DNA of 64,000 nucleotides from Bacteroidota bacterium (GCA_023458555.1 JAEWYS010000004.1:124001-188000); one strand, 5' to 3'. Shown: positions 53,058-62,119, counted from the first letter of the stretch. Made by a program: numbers and translations. Notes: generated by a model from the letters alone, not told the origin.

Positions 53058-53912
53058 TTGAAAACCAGTATCGACTTTCTACCAGCACACAAACAAGAAC
53101 AACTACAATCTATCCGCGACTATATTGTAGCGCAGATGGACCCCGAAATAATTGTACTCTTTGGCTCGCATGCCCGTGGCGAATGGGTTGAGGATGAGTA
53201 TACCGAAGACGGCATTACTTACCAATACCGGAGCGACTTTGACATATTGGTCATTACGGAACGCAGCCCGGACAATGCAGCCCGCAGCCGCTGGCACCAG
53301 ATCGAAAAGGAACTGGTGCACCGCTTTCGGGACACTCCGGTCAGCCTCATACTGGAAGGTATACGGGATGTAAACCGGGAGATGCGCCGCAACAGCTATT
53401 TCTACACCGACATCTACAAAGAGAGCATTGCCCTCTACGACAACAAGCGCTTTCGGATCAATCCGCCAAGTATACTCAGCGAAGCCGAAACACTGGCCAA
53501 AGCCAAAGAGGATTTTGATTACTGGTTCGGAAGTGCAAATGGCTTTTATAAACAATATGCATACGCACTTGGCGACAATGATTTAAAAATTGCTGCTTTT
53601 CTTCTTCATCAGACTGTTGAGCGCTATTATGTTGCGCTGATACTGGTTTTTACGGGTTACCGGCCCAAGACGCACTCTCTGAAAGAGCTAAGTGAGCAGG
53701 CGCAGCGCATTCATGAGCGGTTCAAAATCATATTTCCCTGTGAGACTCAGGTGCAACAGGACCGCTTTGAGCTTCTCTGCCGTGCCTATATAGACGCCCG
53801 CTACAAAAAGGACTACCGCATCAGCAACAATGACCTCACCTGGCTTGCCCAACGGGTAGAAATGCTCCGTGATCTGGTCAAAATTGTGTGTGAGGTGAGG
53901 ATGGGGAAGTGA
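53058..53912 (+). CDS. Fused nucleotidyltransferase (MNT) and HEPN domain protein
   Basis: 284 residues. The N-terminal minimal nucleotidyltransferase (about 1-125) has 'IVLFGSHARGEW' with G36-S37 and the metal-binding pair D60-x-D62 in 'RSDFDILVIT'. The C-terminal HEPN domain (about 150-280) shows 'AAFLLHQTVERYYVALILV' and 'GYRPKTHSLKEL'. Separate MNT and HEPN proteins form toxin-antitoxin pairs in which MNT modifies and silences a HEPN RNase. Here both are in one chain, and the R-x4-6-H RNase motif is not clear (R202-x3-H206 is the nearest), so toxicity is uncertain. TTG start at 53058 chosen because it gives the full MNT N-terminus. Two small paralogous frames lie just upstream in the same direction. 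Confidence 0.88.
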   Translation: MKTSIDFLPAHKQEQLQSIRDYIVAQMDPEIIVLFGSHARGEWVEDEYTEDGITYQYRSDFDILVITERSPDNAARSRWHQIEKELVHRFRDTPVSLILEGIRDVNREMRRNSYFYTDIYKESIALYDNKRFRINPPSILSEAETLAKAKEDFDYWFGSANGFYKQYAYALGDNDLKIAAFLLHQTVERYYVALILVFTGYRPKTHSLKELSEQAQRIHERFKIIFPCETQVQQDRFELLCRAYIDARYKKDYRISNNDLTWLAQRVEMLRDLVKIVCEVRMGK

Positions 53913-54100
53913 GGGGGGATAAAAGAATTAATTAAATAAAAATCAACCATAAAAACGACCAATGAGTCATTATGTTTACATAAACAGTTTTTTTATTGAG
54001 AAACTCAAAGACCATTTTACTAAGCGCATTGATACTAATTTGACCTGTGAACAGATATTTATTTTTTTTCATGGCAGCTATTTTTTGAGGTAAGTATATT

Positions 54101-54186
54101 GTCAGCATCAGGATTTTCAGGATTGAAGGATGAACAGGATTTTTTAGTACCGCATATCCTATAATCAACCTAATCCTGATACTGAC
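54101..54186. repeat. Imperfect inverted repeat of 31-base arms
   Basis: Positions 54101-54131 and 54156-54186 are near-complementary (about 23 of 31 positions) and are built from repeated ATCCTG/CAGGAT units. Together they would form a long cruciform or RNA hairpin in the spacer before the GxxExxY gene. Confidence 0.7.
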
Positions 54187-54235
54187 AGTGATTTACAAAT
54201 GAACAATTTTTTTAGCACCATATCAAAACACGCAG

Positions 54236-54281
54236 AATATAATCCTGCAAATCCTACAATCAACCAAATCCTGATACAGAT
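54236..54281. repeat. Third copy of the ATCCTG-type repeat
   Basis: AATCCTGCAAATCCTACAAT and the following AATCCTGATACAG repeat the right arm of the inverted repeat at 54156-54186. Similar AATCCTG-rich units precede GxxExxY genes in many bacteria as far as I recall. Confidence 0.55.
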
Positions 54282-54292
54282 ATTTTTTTACT

Positions 54293-54688
54293 ATGACACT
54301 AGACGAGATAACCTACAAAATAAACGGATGTGCCATGAAGGTACACAATACCCTGGGCAATGGTTTTCAGGAAGTGATCTATCAGCGTTGTCTGGCAATT
54401 GAGCTAAAGCGTGCGGGGCTTGTTTTTGGCAGGGAGATCGAACAGACTATATACTACGATGGCATAGAGGTGGGGGTTCGCAGAGCTGATTTTGTGGTAG
54501 AAGGCCAATTGATTGTGGAGCTGAAAGCAGTGATCAGGCTGGAAGATGTGCACCTGGCTCAAGCCAAAAACTATGTGGTGGCTTATGATTTCCCGGTCGG
54601 CTTACTCATCAATTTTGGCGCGACCAGCCTGCAGTTCAAAAAAGTATACAATTCCCGATATCATCCTTCCAATCCCAAAACCATTTAA
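54293..54688 (+). CDS. GxxExxY-family protein
   Basis: 131 residues. The name-giving motif is present as 'GFQEVIYQRCLAIEL' (Gly-Phe-x-Glu-x-x-Tyr), with 'RADFVVEGQLIVELKAV' and 'QAKNYVVAYDFPVGLLINFG' following; the latter has the Asp/Glu-x-Lys arrangement of PD-(D/E)xK nuclease folds (D-x-V ... E-L-K). The family is widespread, often in several genomic copies near AATCCTG-type repeats, and its function is not known; a nuclease-like role is inferred from the fold. A coding start at 54293 directly follows the repeat unit. Confidence 0.9.
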   Translation: MTLDEITYKINGCAMKVHNTLGNGFQEVIYQRCLAIELKRAGLVFGREIEQTIYYDGIEVGVRRADFVVEGQLIVELKAVIRLEDVHLAQAKNYVVAYDFPVGLLINFGATSLQFKKVYNSRYHPSNPKTI

Positions 54689-54689
54689 A

Positions 54690-54729
54690 ATCATAATCCG
54701 GACAGAAGATGTATCATTACATATATTGA
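54690..54729. repeat. Left copy of 40-bp imperfect direct repeat
   Basis: This 40-base sequence, beginning ATCATAATCCGGACAGA just after the GxxExxY gene, recurs at 57398-57437 in the same orientation with about 33 of 40 positions identical. The pair brackets the EamA/MocR gene pair. Confidence 0.75.
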
Positions 54730-54878
54730 GAGTTAGCGATCGGCTCACTGATTGGATTAACAAAACCTGTCAGTTAGGACTGCGCAGACTTTAATTTTTC
54801 AAAGCCATCTGATGCAGTGGCAATTGTAGTTTCGGACTTAATTTTCACTGTTTACAATGTATCACAGTTTTTCCTTTC

Positions 54879-55796
54879 TCATTTTGAAATTGGAATAAAT
54901 ACATCGTCAGGTTTTAATTTTATTTTGGCGAATTTCTTTGTACCTGCCACACACAGGATTACCCCAAGTGTAACGGCTAACATTCCGACACTTACTTTTT
55001 CATGAAGTAAAAAAGCGGCTAATGCCAAGCCCAAAAACGGCTGTAATAATTGCAGTTGCCCTACGGTTGCTGTTCCTCCCTGAGCCAGGCCTTTGTACCA
55101 AAAAACAAAACCGAGAAACATACTGAACAATGACACATAAACCAACCCACTCCAGGCTCCTGTACTAATGCCCTCAAACGATAACGGCATATAAATAAAT
55201 GTAAGTGGCAACATGACAGGCGAAGAAAACACCAATGCCCAAGAGATCACCTGCCAACCACCCAATGTCTTGGTCAGTCTGGCTCCCTCTGCATAGCCCA
55301 AACCGCACAGAATAACCGCCCCAAGCATTAAAATATTGCCTACCGGCGAAGCCGTAATACCTTGTACCACTGCATACCCGACCACCAAAAGACTGCCTGT
55401 AACAGAGAAAACCCAAAACACAGGCTGAGGGCGTTCGCCTCCGCGAATGATACCAAATACGGCCGTCGCGACAGGCAATATTCCTATAAAAACAAGGGAA
55501 TGAGCCGAAGTAATGTATTTCAAAGCTAAGGCACTTAGCAAGGGAAAACCTGCCACCACGCCAGCAGCTACAATAGCCAGAGGAAAAATATGCTTTCGTT
55601 CAGGACGTTTTTCTTTGAAAACTGACAAAGCGATAAGTGCAAGTATTCCTGCAATGGAAGCCCGGGCAACCGTAAGAAAGACAGGATGCAGTTCTAAAAC
55701 CGCTACTCTTGTCGCAGGCAATGAACCACTAAAAAACACGACCCCAATAAAGCCATTTAACCAACCTTGTGCTGTGCTTTCTTTTACTTCACTCAT
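54879..55796 (-). CDS. EamA/DMT-family exporter
   Basis: About 305 residues from the Met at 55796 (MSEVKESTAQGWLNG); the frame is open 47 codons further upstream but that part is Cys/Asn-rich and lies in the regulator's promoter. Ten hydrophobic segments form two EamA repeats; 'LPATRVAVLELHPVFLTVARASIAG' begins the first and 'GTATVGQLQLLQPFLGLALAAFLL' ends the second. EamA proteins export amino acids and other metabolites. The divergent MocR-type PLP regulator is the usual partner for this kind of exporter, so it probably controls this gene. Confidence 0.9.
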   Translation of the reverse strand: MSEVKESTAQGWLNGFIGVVFFSGSLPATRVAVLELHPVFLTVARASIAGILALIALSVFKEKRPERKHIFPLAIVAAGVVAGFPLLSALALKYITSAHSLVFIGILPVATAVFGIIRGGERPQPVFWVFSVTGSLLVVGYAVVQGITASPVGNILMLGAVILCGLGYAEGARLTKTLGGWQVISWALVFSSPVMLPLTFIYMPLSFEGISTGAWSGLVYVSLFSMFLGFVFWYKGLAQGGTATVGQLQLLQPFLGLALAAFLLHEKVSVGMLAVTLGVILCVAGTKKFAKIKLKPDDVFIPISK

Positions 55797-55903
55797 ACTC
55801 AACTCTGATAATGTATCAACTATTGATGCAAAATTCGGCAAAGAAAACAGACAAACACAGCCACAGTTTTTGTTATTTTGATGGACACAGTTAAATTTAT
55901 ATT

Positions 55904-57316
55904 GTGAAGAAAGATTTTCTATACAACGAGATAGCACGCAACATTGCCAATAAAATCAAAACAGGTGTGTTGAAAGCAGGTGAGCGATTGCCATCTGTGA
56001 GAATGCTGAGCAAGGAACACGGAATAAGCATCAATACTGCCAAAAGGATTTTTATTGAATTGGAAGCCCAATCTCTTGTACAGTCAAAACCTCAGTCAGG
56101 CTATTTTGTAAGTCCGTTAAAATATCTGACACTTTCATTGCCAGAAGCAAGCAAGCCTTTGCCTGTTGCCAGTAATACCGAACCTGAAGAACTGATAAAC
56201 AGTGTCTATTCTACCATGGGGCGTAGTGATTTAACGCTTTTTTCTATTGGTGTGCCATCCGGTAATCTTTTGCCATTGGCAAAACTGAAAAAAGAAATTG
56301 TGTTCGCTACAAGGGAACTGAAAGAGGGAGGAACAGAATACGAACCTTTACAGGGTAATGCAAAACTGCGGAGAATGGTGTCTGCACGTTCGTTGGCCTG
56401 GGAAGGGAATATAAAGGAGGGCGATTTGATCACGACTAACGGCTGTATGCATGCGTTGGCTCTGTGTCTTATGGCATTAACCAAACCGGGCGACACTTTG
56501 GCATTAGAAAGCCCTTGCTATCCGGGTATTCTGCAACTTGCTGTTAGTTTAGGTCTGAATGTATTGGAAATTGCGACACACCCTGTTAGCGGAATAGATA
56601 TTGATGCTTTCAAAAAACTATTGCCTAAAATCGACGTCTGTCTGCTAGTTCCCAATTTTAATACACCTTTGGGGTATTGTATGCCCGATGAGCGTAAAAA
56701 AGAAGTTGTAACCCTGTTGTCAACATACGATATTCCGCTTATTGAGGATGATACATATGGAGATATTCATTTTGGCGCTGAACGTCCGAAGTGCTGCAAG
56801 TCTTTTGATACGGACGGAAATGTCTTGTGGTGCAGCGCTGTGTCTAAAACACTTGCGCCCGGTTATCGTGTAGGCTGGGTGGCTCCGGGCAAGTACAAAG
56901 ACCAAATAATAAAACTGAAACTTGTACATTCTTTGTCTTCTAATTCTATTATTAATGAAGCGGTTGGAAACTTTTTAATGACAGGCAGGTATGAAAATCA
57001 TCTTCGGCATTTTCGCAAAAGGTTACAGGAAAATTATCAGCATTTTGCCCTTGCTATTGCAGAACATTTTCCGCAGGGAACTAAAATAAGCCGACCTCAG
57101 GGTGGGCTTGCTCTGTGGGTTGAGCTTCCAAAAGAAATTGATACAACAGAGCTTTACAATCAAGCCCTTAAAAAACATATTAGCATTGCACCAGGTAGAA
57201 TGTTTACCTTACAAAACCAATTTCAAAACTGTATGCGTCTTTGTATCGGTTTGCCCTGGACAGATGATTTAGGTCTGAAATTAAAACAGCTTGGAAATCT
57301 TGCCAAGATGATGTAA
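55904..57316 (+). CDS. MocR/PdxR-type GntR regulator with aminotransferase-like domain
   Basis: 470 residues. The N-terminal winged-helix domain (about 5-68) has 'LKAGERLPSVRMLSKEHGIS' and 'QSLVQSKPQSGYFVS'; the class I aminotransferase-like domain (about 110-465) has 'PLQGNAKLRRMVSARS', 'PNFNTPLGYCMPDERK' and the PLP-lysine segment 'AVSKTLAPGYRVGWVAPG'. MocR regulators sense PLP or an amino-acid adduct. GTG start at 55904. It is divergent from the EamA exporter with about 107 bases between the starts. Confidence 0.92.
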   Translation: MKKDFLYNEIARNIANKIKTGVLKAGERLPSVRMLSKEHGISINTAKRIFIELEAQSLVQSKPQSGYFVSPLKYLTLSLPEASKPLPVASNTEPEELINSVYSTMGRSDLTLFSIGVPSGNLLPLAKLKKEIVFATRELKEGGTEYEPLQGNAKLRRMVSARSLAWEGNIKEGDLITTNGCMHALALCLMALTKPGDTLALESPCYPGILQLAVSLGLNVLEIATHPVSGIDIDAFKKLLPKIDVCLLVPNFNTPLGYCMPDERKKEVVTLLSTYDIPLIEDDTYGDIHFGAERPKCCKSFDTDGNVLWCSAVSKTLAPGYRVGWVAPGKYKDQIIKLKLVHSLSSNSIINEAVGNFLMTGRYENHLRHFRKRLQENYQHFALAIAEHFPQGTKISRPQGGLALWVELPKEIDTTELYNQALKKHISIAPGRMFTLQNQFQNCMRLCIGLPWTDDLGLKLKQLGNLAKMM

Positions 57317-57397
57317 CACATTATTAAAATCCGGAAATACTGTTTTTTTTAATGAATGCCGAATACTCTGATAATGTTGAAGAATAAAATCATCTGA

Positions 57398-57437
57398 ATC
57401 ATAATCCGGACAGAGGATGTTTTATTGCGTATATTGG
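57398..57437. repeat. Right copy of 40-bp imperfect direct repeat
   Basis: Same sequence as 54690-54729 with seven differences, placed between the MocR and Crp-family genes. See the left copy. Confidence 0.75.
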
Positions 57438-57471
57438 ATCGTATGCGCCAGCTTAAAAGACGAGATCGAAG

Positions 57472-58050
57472 ATGAAGAACAGGTTAATCGATTATTTTCT
57501 AAAAATCGCCCCACTGACTGCCGAAGAAATAAAAGCGCTGGCTGACAGTATGGTAATAAGGGAATGCCGCAAAGGGGACTTTCTTTTAAAAGAGGGGCAA
57601 CGAAATACAGATACGTTCTTTGTGCTGACGGGCTTGGTGAGGCAATACAAGCTAACGGATCGGGAAGAAATTACCACAAACTTTTTCAGTGAAGGACAAT
57701 GGATCATTGCATTGACAAGCTTTTCGGACCATACCAGCGCAAGTGACTATCTGGCTTGTGAAGAAAACACGTCCGTGGTGGTCGGCAATGAACAAAAAGC
57801 GCAGGAGATTTTTCAACAATTTCCAAGACTGGAAACGGTATCAAGGATGGTCATGGAGCGTGTATTTGCCGAACAACAAAAACTCCTGCTATCATACCAT
57901 ACGGACACTCCGGAACAGCGCTATCTGAGTTTGTTAAAAAACAGACCTGATATATTCCAACGAGTTCCGCAATATCACATCGCCAGCTATATCGGGGTCA
58001 AACCTGAATCATTGAGCCGGATACGAAAGAGAATAACTACTAGTGACTGA
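57472..58050 (+). CDS. Crp/Fnr-family transcriptional regulator
   Basis: 192 residues: a cyclic-nucleotide-binding-like beta barrel (about 20-115; 'GDFLLKEGQRNTDTFFVLTGLVRQY') and a C-terminal winged helix ('PQYHIASYIGVKPESLSRIRKRI'). No Cys cluster for iron-sulfur sensing is seen, and the canonical cAMP-binding residues are not evident. In Bacteroidota such proteins often regulate neighbouring genes of detoxification type. The last bases overlap a convergent DUF4386 gene by 11. Confidence 0.92.
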   Translation: MKNRLIDYFLKIAPLTAEEIKALADSMVIRECRKGDFLLKEGQRNTDTFFVLTGLVRQYKLTDREEITTNFFSEGQWIIALTSFSDHTSASDYLACEENTSVVVGNEQKAQEIFQQFPRLETVSRMVMERVFAEQQKLLLSYHTDTPEQRYLSLLKNRPDIFQRVPQYHIASYIGVKPESLSRIRKRITTSD

Positions 58051-58717
58051 CTTTTGGAACAACTGCGGGATCATTAAACCCTTTGGCGATTAACCAGATA
58101 CTTAGCCCGATTTCAAATAATCCTCCGGGGATAGATAATATCACTCCATATGGTATTCCGAACAATTCTGAAAGACATCCGGCTATAAATACTGCATACC
58201 CGATATAGCCCCATACCGGGAATAAGACCGGGACAAGTCCTGACTTTTGAAGCAAATAGCAGAAAACCAATCCGCCACAACCCCAGATAGTCATACCCAG
58301 CTGATAGGAATAAAAGTTGGCGCTCGAAGACAGATGAAGTAGTAAGGAAAAGGATGAATTGCCCCAATACCCTGACTCACCAATGGTTTCACTGATCGCA
58401 AGGGGCAATAAAAGAAAAACAGCGCCCAAAGCAAGCATTAGTGTTCCTAAAAAGCCTGATAGCAAGTAAGCAACAGAAAGCCGCTGACTTGTTGATTGCA
58501 GAACACAAAACATGATGATAATCAAACCAAGATTAAACAAGCTATGTACAACCGCCATTAAAGTTGCTCCTGTGACCAGACGCACTTTGTTTTCAAGTAT
58601 GTCCGCTGGCAGTGTCTGATTATTTTGAATGATCTCCGTGAAGCTTGTTCCTGTAGCGTATGTCACAAATGACAAAATAAAGAATATGCCGAACAGACGG
58701 GCTGAATTTTTATTCAT
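58040..58717 (-). CDS. DUF4386 family membrane protein
   Basis: About 225 residues from the Met at 58717 (MNKNSARLFGIFFILSFVTYATG); the upstream Met at 58753 is less likely. Six to seven hydrophobic segments are seen, with 'PLAISETIGESGYWG' and 'LVPVLFPVWGYIGYAVFIAG' matching what I know of DUF4386 proteins. Function is unknown. The gene is convergent with the Crp-family regulator, sharing 11 bases, which suggests the two are often regulated together in related genomes. Confidence 0.85.
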   Translation of the reverse strand: MNKNSARLFGIFFILSFVTYATGTSFTEIIQNNQTLPADILENKVRLVTGATLMAVVHSLFNLGLIIIMFCVLQSTSQRLSVAYLLSGFLGTLMLALGAVFLLLPLAISETIGESGYWGNSSFSLLLHLSSSANFYSYQLGMTIWGCGGLVFCYLLQKSGLVPVLFPVWGYIGYAVFIAGCLSELFGIPYGVILSIPGGLFEIGLSIWLIAKGFNDPAVVPKVSH

Positions 58718-59099
58718 ATGTAGCTGATTTATGATCATCGTTTTTTGTTTCAAAATATTTCAGCAAAATTGAAGCAATAAGGAATCAAACTCATTGACTT
58801 CGGTTAAGAATGTAGTTCAGCACGATATATCATCACGAGCAAAGCTACTCCGGCAGCAAAGCATGGTGGATCAGACCAGCTGGCAGCATTAAGTTTGGGT
58901 AAGATAGAAAAGCAGCATACACAAAACAATGTAAGTTAAACAAAACAAACAGAGTTTAAACAAACAATCAACTATAAAACAGACACTTAAAAAAGTAAAT
59001 TTTTAAGTATTTTCATCGTAAACGCTATTTTTTCAAATATTTAATTGTATTTTTAATACACAATAAACTTTCAATCAATATTTTAAACCTCTAAAAGCT
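58718..59099. other. AT-rich intergenic region before 970-residue secreted protein
   Basis: About 380 bases between divergent genes, rich in A and T runs, with a possible -7 element (TAAGTTTG near 58893-58900) far upstream and a weak A/T hairpin near 58989. Nothing firm. Confidence 0.4.
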
Positions 59100-62012
59100 A
59101 TGAAAAATCTACGCTTGCTAAGCAGCATGCTCATGCTGCTTTTGTTCGGTCAGCTCCTGATGGCCCAACCCCAATTAGTCAAAGATATCCCCGACGATGC
59201 ACAGGAGTTCTTCTCTGTAAACGGTGTATTGTATTTCTTTTCCGGTGATGAGCTATGGAAAAGTGAAGGAACAAACGGTACAACCGTTCTGGTCAAAGAG
59301 CTTGATGAAGAAGTATATTACCCATATCACAATAAAACAGTGGTTATCGTGGGTAACTATTTCTTTTTTACCACTGTGTCCGACATGGGTAATAGGTCAA
59401 TCTGGAGAAGTGACGGCACAACGATAAATACGACGAAAGCAGTCACGGGACCAGCATTAACACTCCTGGGAACTTTTCAGGATAAAGTTATTTTTCTGAA
59501 AAACGGTGAACTCTGGCAGTTAGATCTCCTACAACAGGAAATATACATTCAAACCCTTGACGATTATATTGATCTCTTCTCTGCTACAGACGATTATATG
59601 TATCTTTCAGCAAGAGACTATGTAAACACACACGATGGCCGATTCGCACTTTGGGTATCCGATGGCACCGAAAACGGAACGTATTCCATATTACGTGATC
59701 ACTATAGTTATGCAAAAAGTTTTCAACCTTTCGACAACGAAATGTACATGGCTCAGGTACAAGACATAGGTGAAATGGCAGACAACTTTTCCCTGGCCAC
59801 TCCCGAAGGTATCACGCATATCTGGACATCCTCTGACAGAGGTTTTAGTATGGATTTCACCACCATTGAGCTCATTGCTCCGTTAGGAGACAAGCTTATT
59901 CTTTTCGTACGACCAATGTTTGATTCAGCGTACGAGCTCTGGGAATATGATCCTGCCACCAACAAGGTAGCCAGCATACGCTCAATGCTCGATTTTGCCT
60001 GGAGCTCATGGCAGGGATTTCTGGAGCCGGTTGTTATCAACAATACCATGTCCTTCAACACCGGTAAAAAGATATACCGGTCAAACAGTACCAACGCAGG
60101 CACCTACCCCATAGCCGACATGTATCACGGATACAATGCCGAGTTTACAAAAGTCGGGGACCTCCTGTTTTATATCAACCATGCATCGGCAAGTCCTGCT
60201 TCCTACAACGAGGAGTTTGAATTGTACCAGAGCGGACTTTTCTCTCAGAATACCTCATCGGTAAGAAAATTATTTGGTAACACAGGCAACTATGGACATT
60301 CGGCCAATCTGACCGAAGCAGGTGGCAAACTCTTCTTTACGCTGGAATCCAATACCGGCGACAAAACCCTCTGGATCTATGACCCCGCCAAGCCGGCAGA
60401 CGGAAGCCCGTACTTTACTGTGGTAAATGCGGATACTGATCAGGATATACAATGGCTCAAAAACGGCGATACCATTGTAAAACCGGCCGGACTGAATATT
60501 GCCCTGCGATTCAACCCTACAGGGTCACCGGGAAGTGTGCAGTTCTGGAACGGCCCTCATCTGGCACGCACGGAAAACTCTGCACCTTTCAGCTTCCCGG
60601 GCGATAATAACGGCAACTATCAGCCGTGGACCAATGCCAATCCGGGCAATTATACCTTTACCGCTATTCCCTACTCTCTGCCTGGCGGCAATGGGGTGGC
60701 TGGCCCCTCAACAGTTGTCAGCTTTACCATCGTAACACCTGCTTCCAAAGTGCCTCCTGTAGTAAGCGCGGGGCCGAACAGGGAGATTACATTCCCGACA
60801 GACAGTACATTTTTGTATGGATCAGCTATTGACCCCGACGGATATATTACTCAAAGACAATGGAACTACGTAACAGGTCCATGGAATAATGATCACTACC
60901 TGCAAAATCCGAATCAGGATACTACCAAAGTCGAATTCTACTATGGAAGTCCCGGAATATACAAATTTGCCTATACAGCAATTGACAATGAGGGTCTGTA
61001 CGGGACCGACACTGTCACAGTAATCGTTAATGACTTTCCAGCCAAGGTTGTACGGTTCATATTGGTTGATACCGACACAGATACAGATTTGCAAAACCTG
61101 AGCAACAACAGGACTATCGATTTGTCTACCCTGCCATCCAATCTGAGCATACGGGCAGAAACAGTACCTGACACTATACAAAAGGTGGTATTTGACTACG
61201 AAAACGGTCGCATGATCCGGACAGAAAATACACCTCCTTATGCCCTATTCGGCAATGCAGGCGCCAGCTATATCCCAGGGCTGTTTACTGAAGGCTATCA
61301 TGACCTGAGAGCTTTCCCCTATCTCAATGATACTGCCTACAGAGAAAGCTTTATACGCCTGCACGTCACCCGAAGCACTCCGGGCGCCCTGAGTAAGTTT
61401 GTACTGGTAAGAGCGGATACAGATCAGGATCTCTTTGATCTCACTGCTTATACAACCCTCTACCTCGACGAGCTTCCGGCACAGCTCAATGTACGGGTGG
61501 AAACCAATACTTCTGCAATCGGAAGCGTTACGTTTAGCCTCAACAATACCAACCGCACGGAAAATGTAGCCCCGTACTCTGTTTTTGGAGACAATGGTGG
61601 TAATTTCAACGGCGGCACATTCCCCATCGGAGACAATTATATCGAAGCCAAAGCATACTCTGGCTCCAACGGAACTGGTTCCTATCTCAACGGTATTTAT
61701 GTCCCGTTCAGAGTGAGGGCATCGCGCAATGCCAGACTGGCCGCTGATTATTACGAGGCCGGTGCGCAGGTCGCCATTGTACCAAACCCATCGGCCGACC
61801 GCTTTGCCATACGGATAGAAGCCGCAGTAAACGAACATACTTCTGTGGAAGTTTTCAACGCAAGTGGTTTGTCGATAAGCAAACTATACGATGGCCCGGG
61901 GCAAAACATGGAATTGCAGTGGGATGCCGCTCAGGTACCGGCAGGGGTATACTTCTGCCATGTACGAAGTAATAACGCTGTCAAAACCTATAAGCTAATG
62001 GTGGTAAGGTAA
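59100..62012 (+). CDS. Large secreted type IX cargo with ELWxxDGT and three tandem repeats
   Basis: 970 residues: signal peptide (1-22), a beta-propeller-like part (about 24-430) with ELWxxDGT-type repeats ('ELWKSEGTNGTT', 'SIWRSDGTTINTT', 'ALWVSDGTENGTY'), then three copies of a module of about 105-115 residues that starts '[FY].LV.ADTDQD' (near 437, 649 and 765) and contains 'N.APY..FGDN.GN.....P.G.Y...A..Y'. A PKD/Ig-like domain (about 553-643) sits between the first and second copies. The C-terminal sorting domain (about 890-970) starts 'IVPNPSADRFAI'. Probably a cell-surface adhesin or glycan-binding protein; no catalytic motif is visible. Confidence 0.88.
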   Translation: MKNLRLLSSMLMLLLFGQLLMAQPQLVKDIPDDAQEFFSVNGVLYFFSGDELWKSEGTNGTTVLVKELDEEVYYPYHNKTVVIVGNYFFFTTVSDMGNRSIWRSDGTTINTTKAVTGPALTLLGTFQDKVIFLKNGELWQLDLLQQEIYIQTLDDYIDLFSATDDYMYLSARDYVNTHDGRFALWVSDGTENGTYSILRDHYSYAKSFQPFDNEMYMAQVQDIGEMADNFSLATPEGITHIWTSSDRGFSMDFTTIELIAPLGDKLILFVRPMFDSAYELWEYDPATNKVASIRSMLDFAWSSWQGFLEPVVINNTMSFNTGKKIYRSNSTNAGTYPIADMYHGYNAEFTKVGDLLFYINHASASPASYNEEFELYQSGLFSQNTSSVRKLFGNTGNYGHSANLTEAGGKLFFTLESNTGDKTLWIYDPAKPADGSPYFTVVNADTDQDIQWLKNGDTIVKPAGLNIALRFNPTGSPGSVQFWNGPHLARTENSAPFSFPGDNNGNYQPWTNANPGNYTFTAIPYSLPGGNGVAGPSTVVSFTIVTPASKVPPVVSAGPNREITFPTDSTFLYGSAIDPDGYITQRQWNYVTGPWNNDHYLQNPNQDTTKVEFYYGSPGIYKFAYTAIDNEGLYGTDTVTVIVNDFPAKVVRFILVDTDTDTDLQNLSNNRTIDLSTLPSNLSIRAETVPDTIQKVVFDYENGRMIRTENTPPYALFGNAGASYIPGLFTEGYHDLRAFPYLNDTAYRESFIRLHVTRSTPGALSKFVLVRADTDQDLFDLTAYTTLYLDELPAQLNVRVETNTSAIGSVTFSLNNTNRTENVAPYSVFGDNGGNFNGGTFPIGDNYIEAKAYSGSNGTGSYLNGIYVPFRVRASRNARLAADYYEAGAQVAIVPNPSADRFAIRIEAAVNEHTSVEVFNASGLSISKLYDGPGQNMELQWDAAQVPAGVYFCHVRSNNAVKTYKLMVVR

Positions 62013-62040
62013 GTATACTAAAAATACTCTAACAGCCTGA

Positions 62041-62103
62041 AGCTGTCTGAAGCAATATTCAGGAATTTATTAAAAGGCCTGCCATTGCTCAGACAGCTTT
62101 TTA
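62041..62103. terminator. Bidirectional terminator with one bulge
   Basis: AGCTGTCTGAAGCAAT (62041-62056) and ATTGCTCAGACAGCT (62084-62098) pair over 15 bases with one bulged A, followed by T residues. It separates convergent genes. Confidence 0.75.
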
Positions 62104-62119
62104 TTTAAAAATTCTTTTC

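Noticed and set aside
53932..54168. 78-codon leftward frame
   Set aside because: Much of it is a translation of the ATCCTG-type inverted repeat.
61245..61838. 197-codon leftward frame
   Set aside because: Antisense to the tandem-repeat part of the 970-residue secreted protein.
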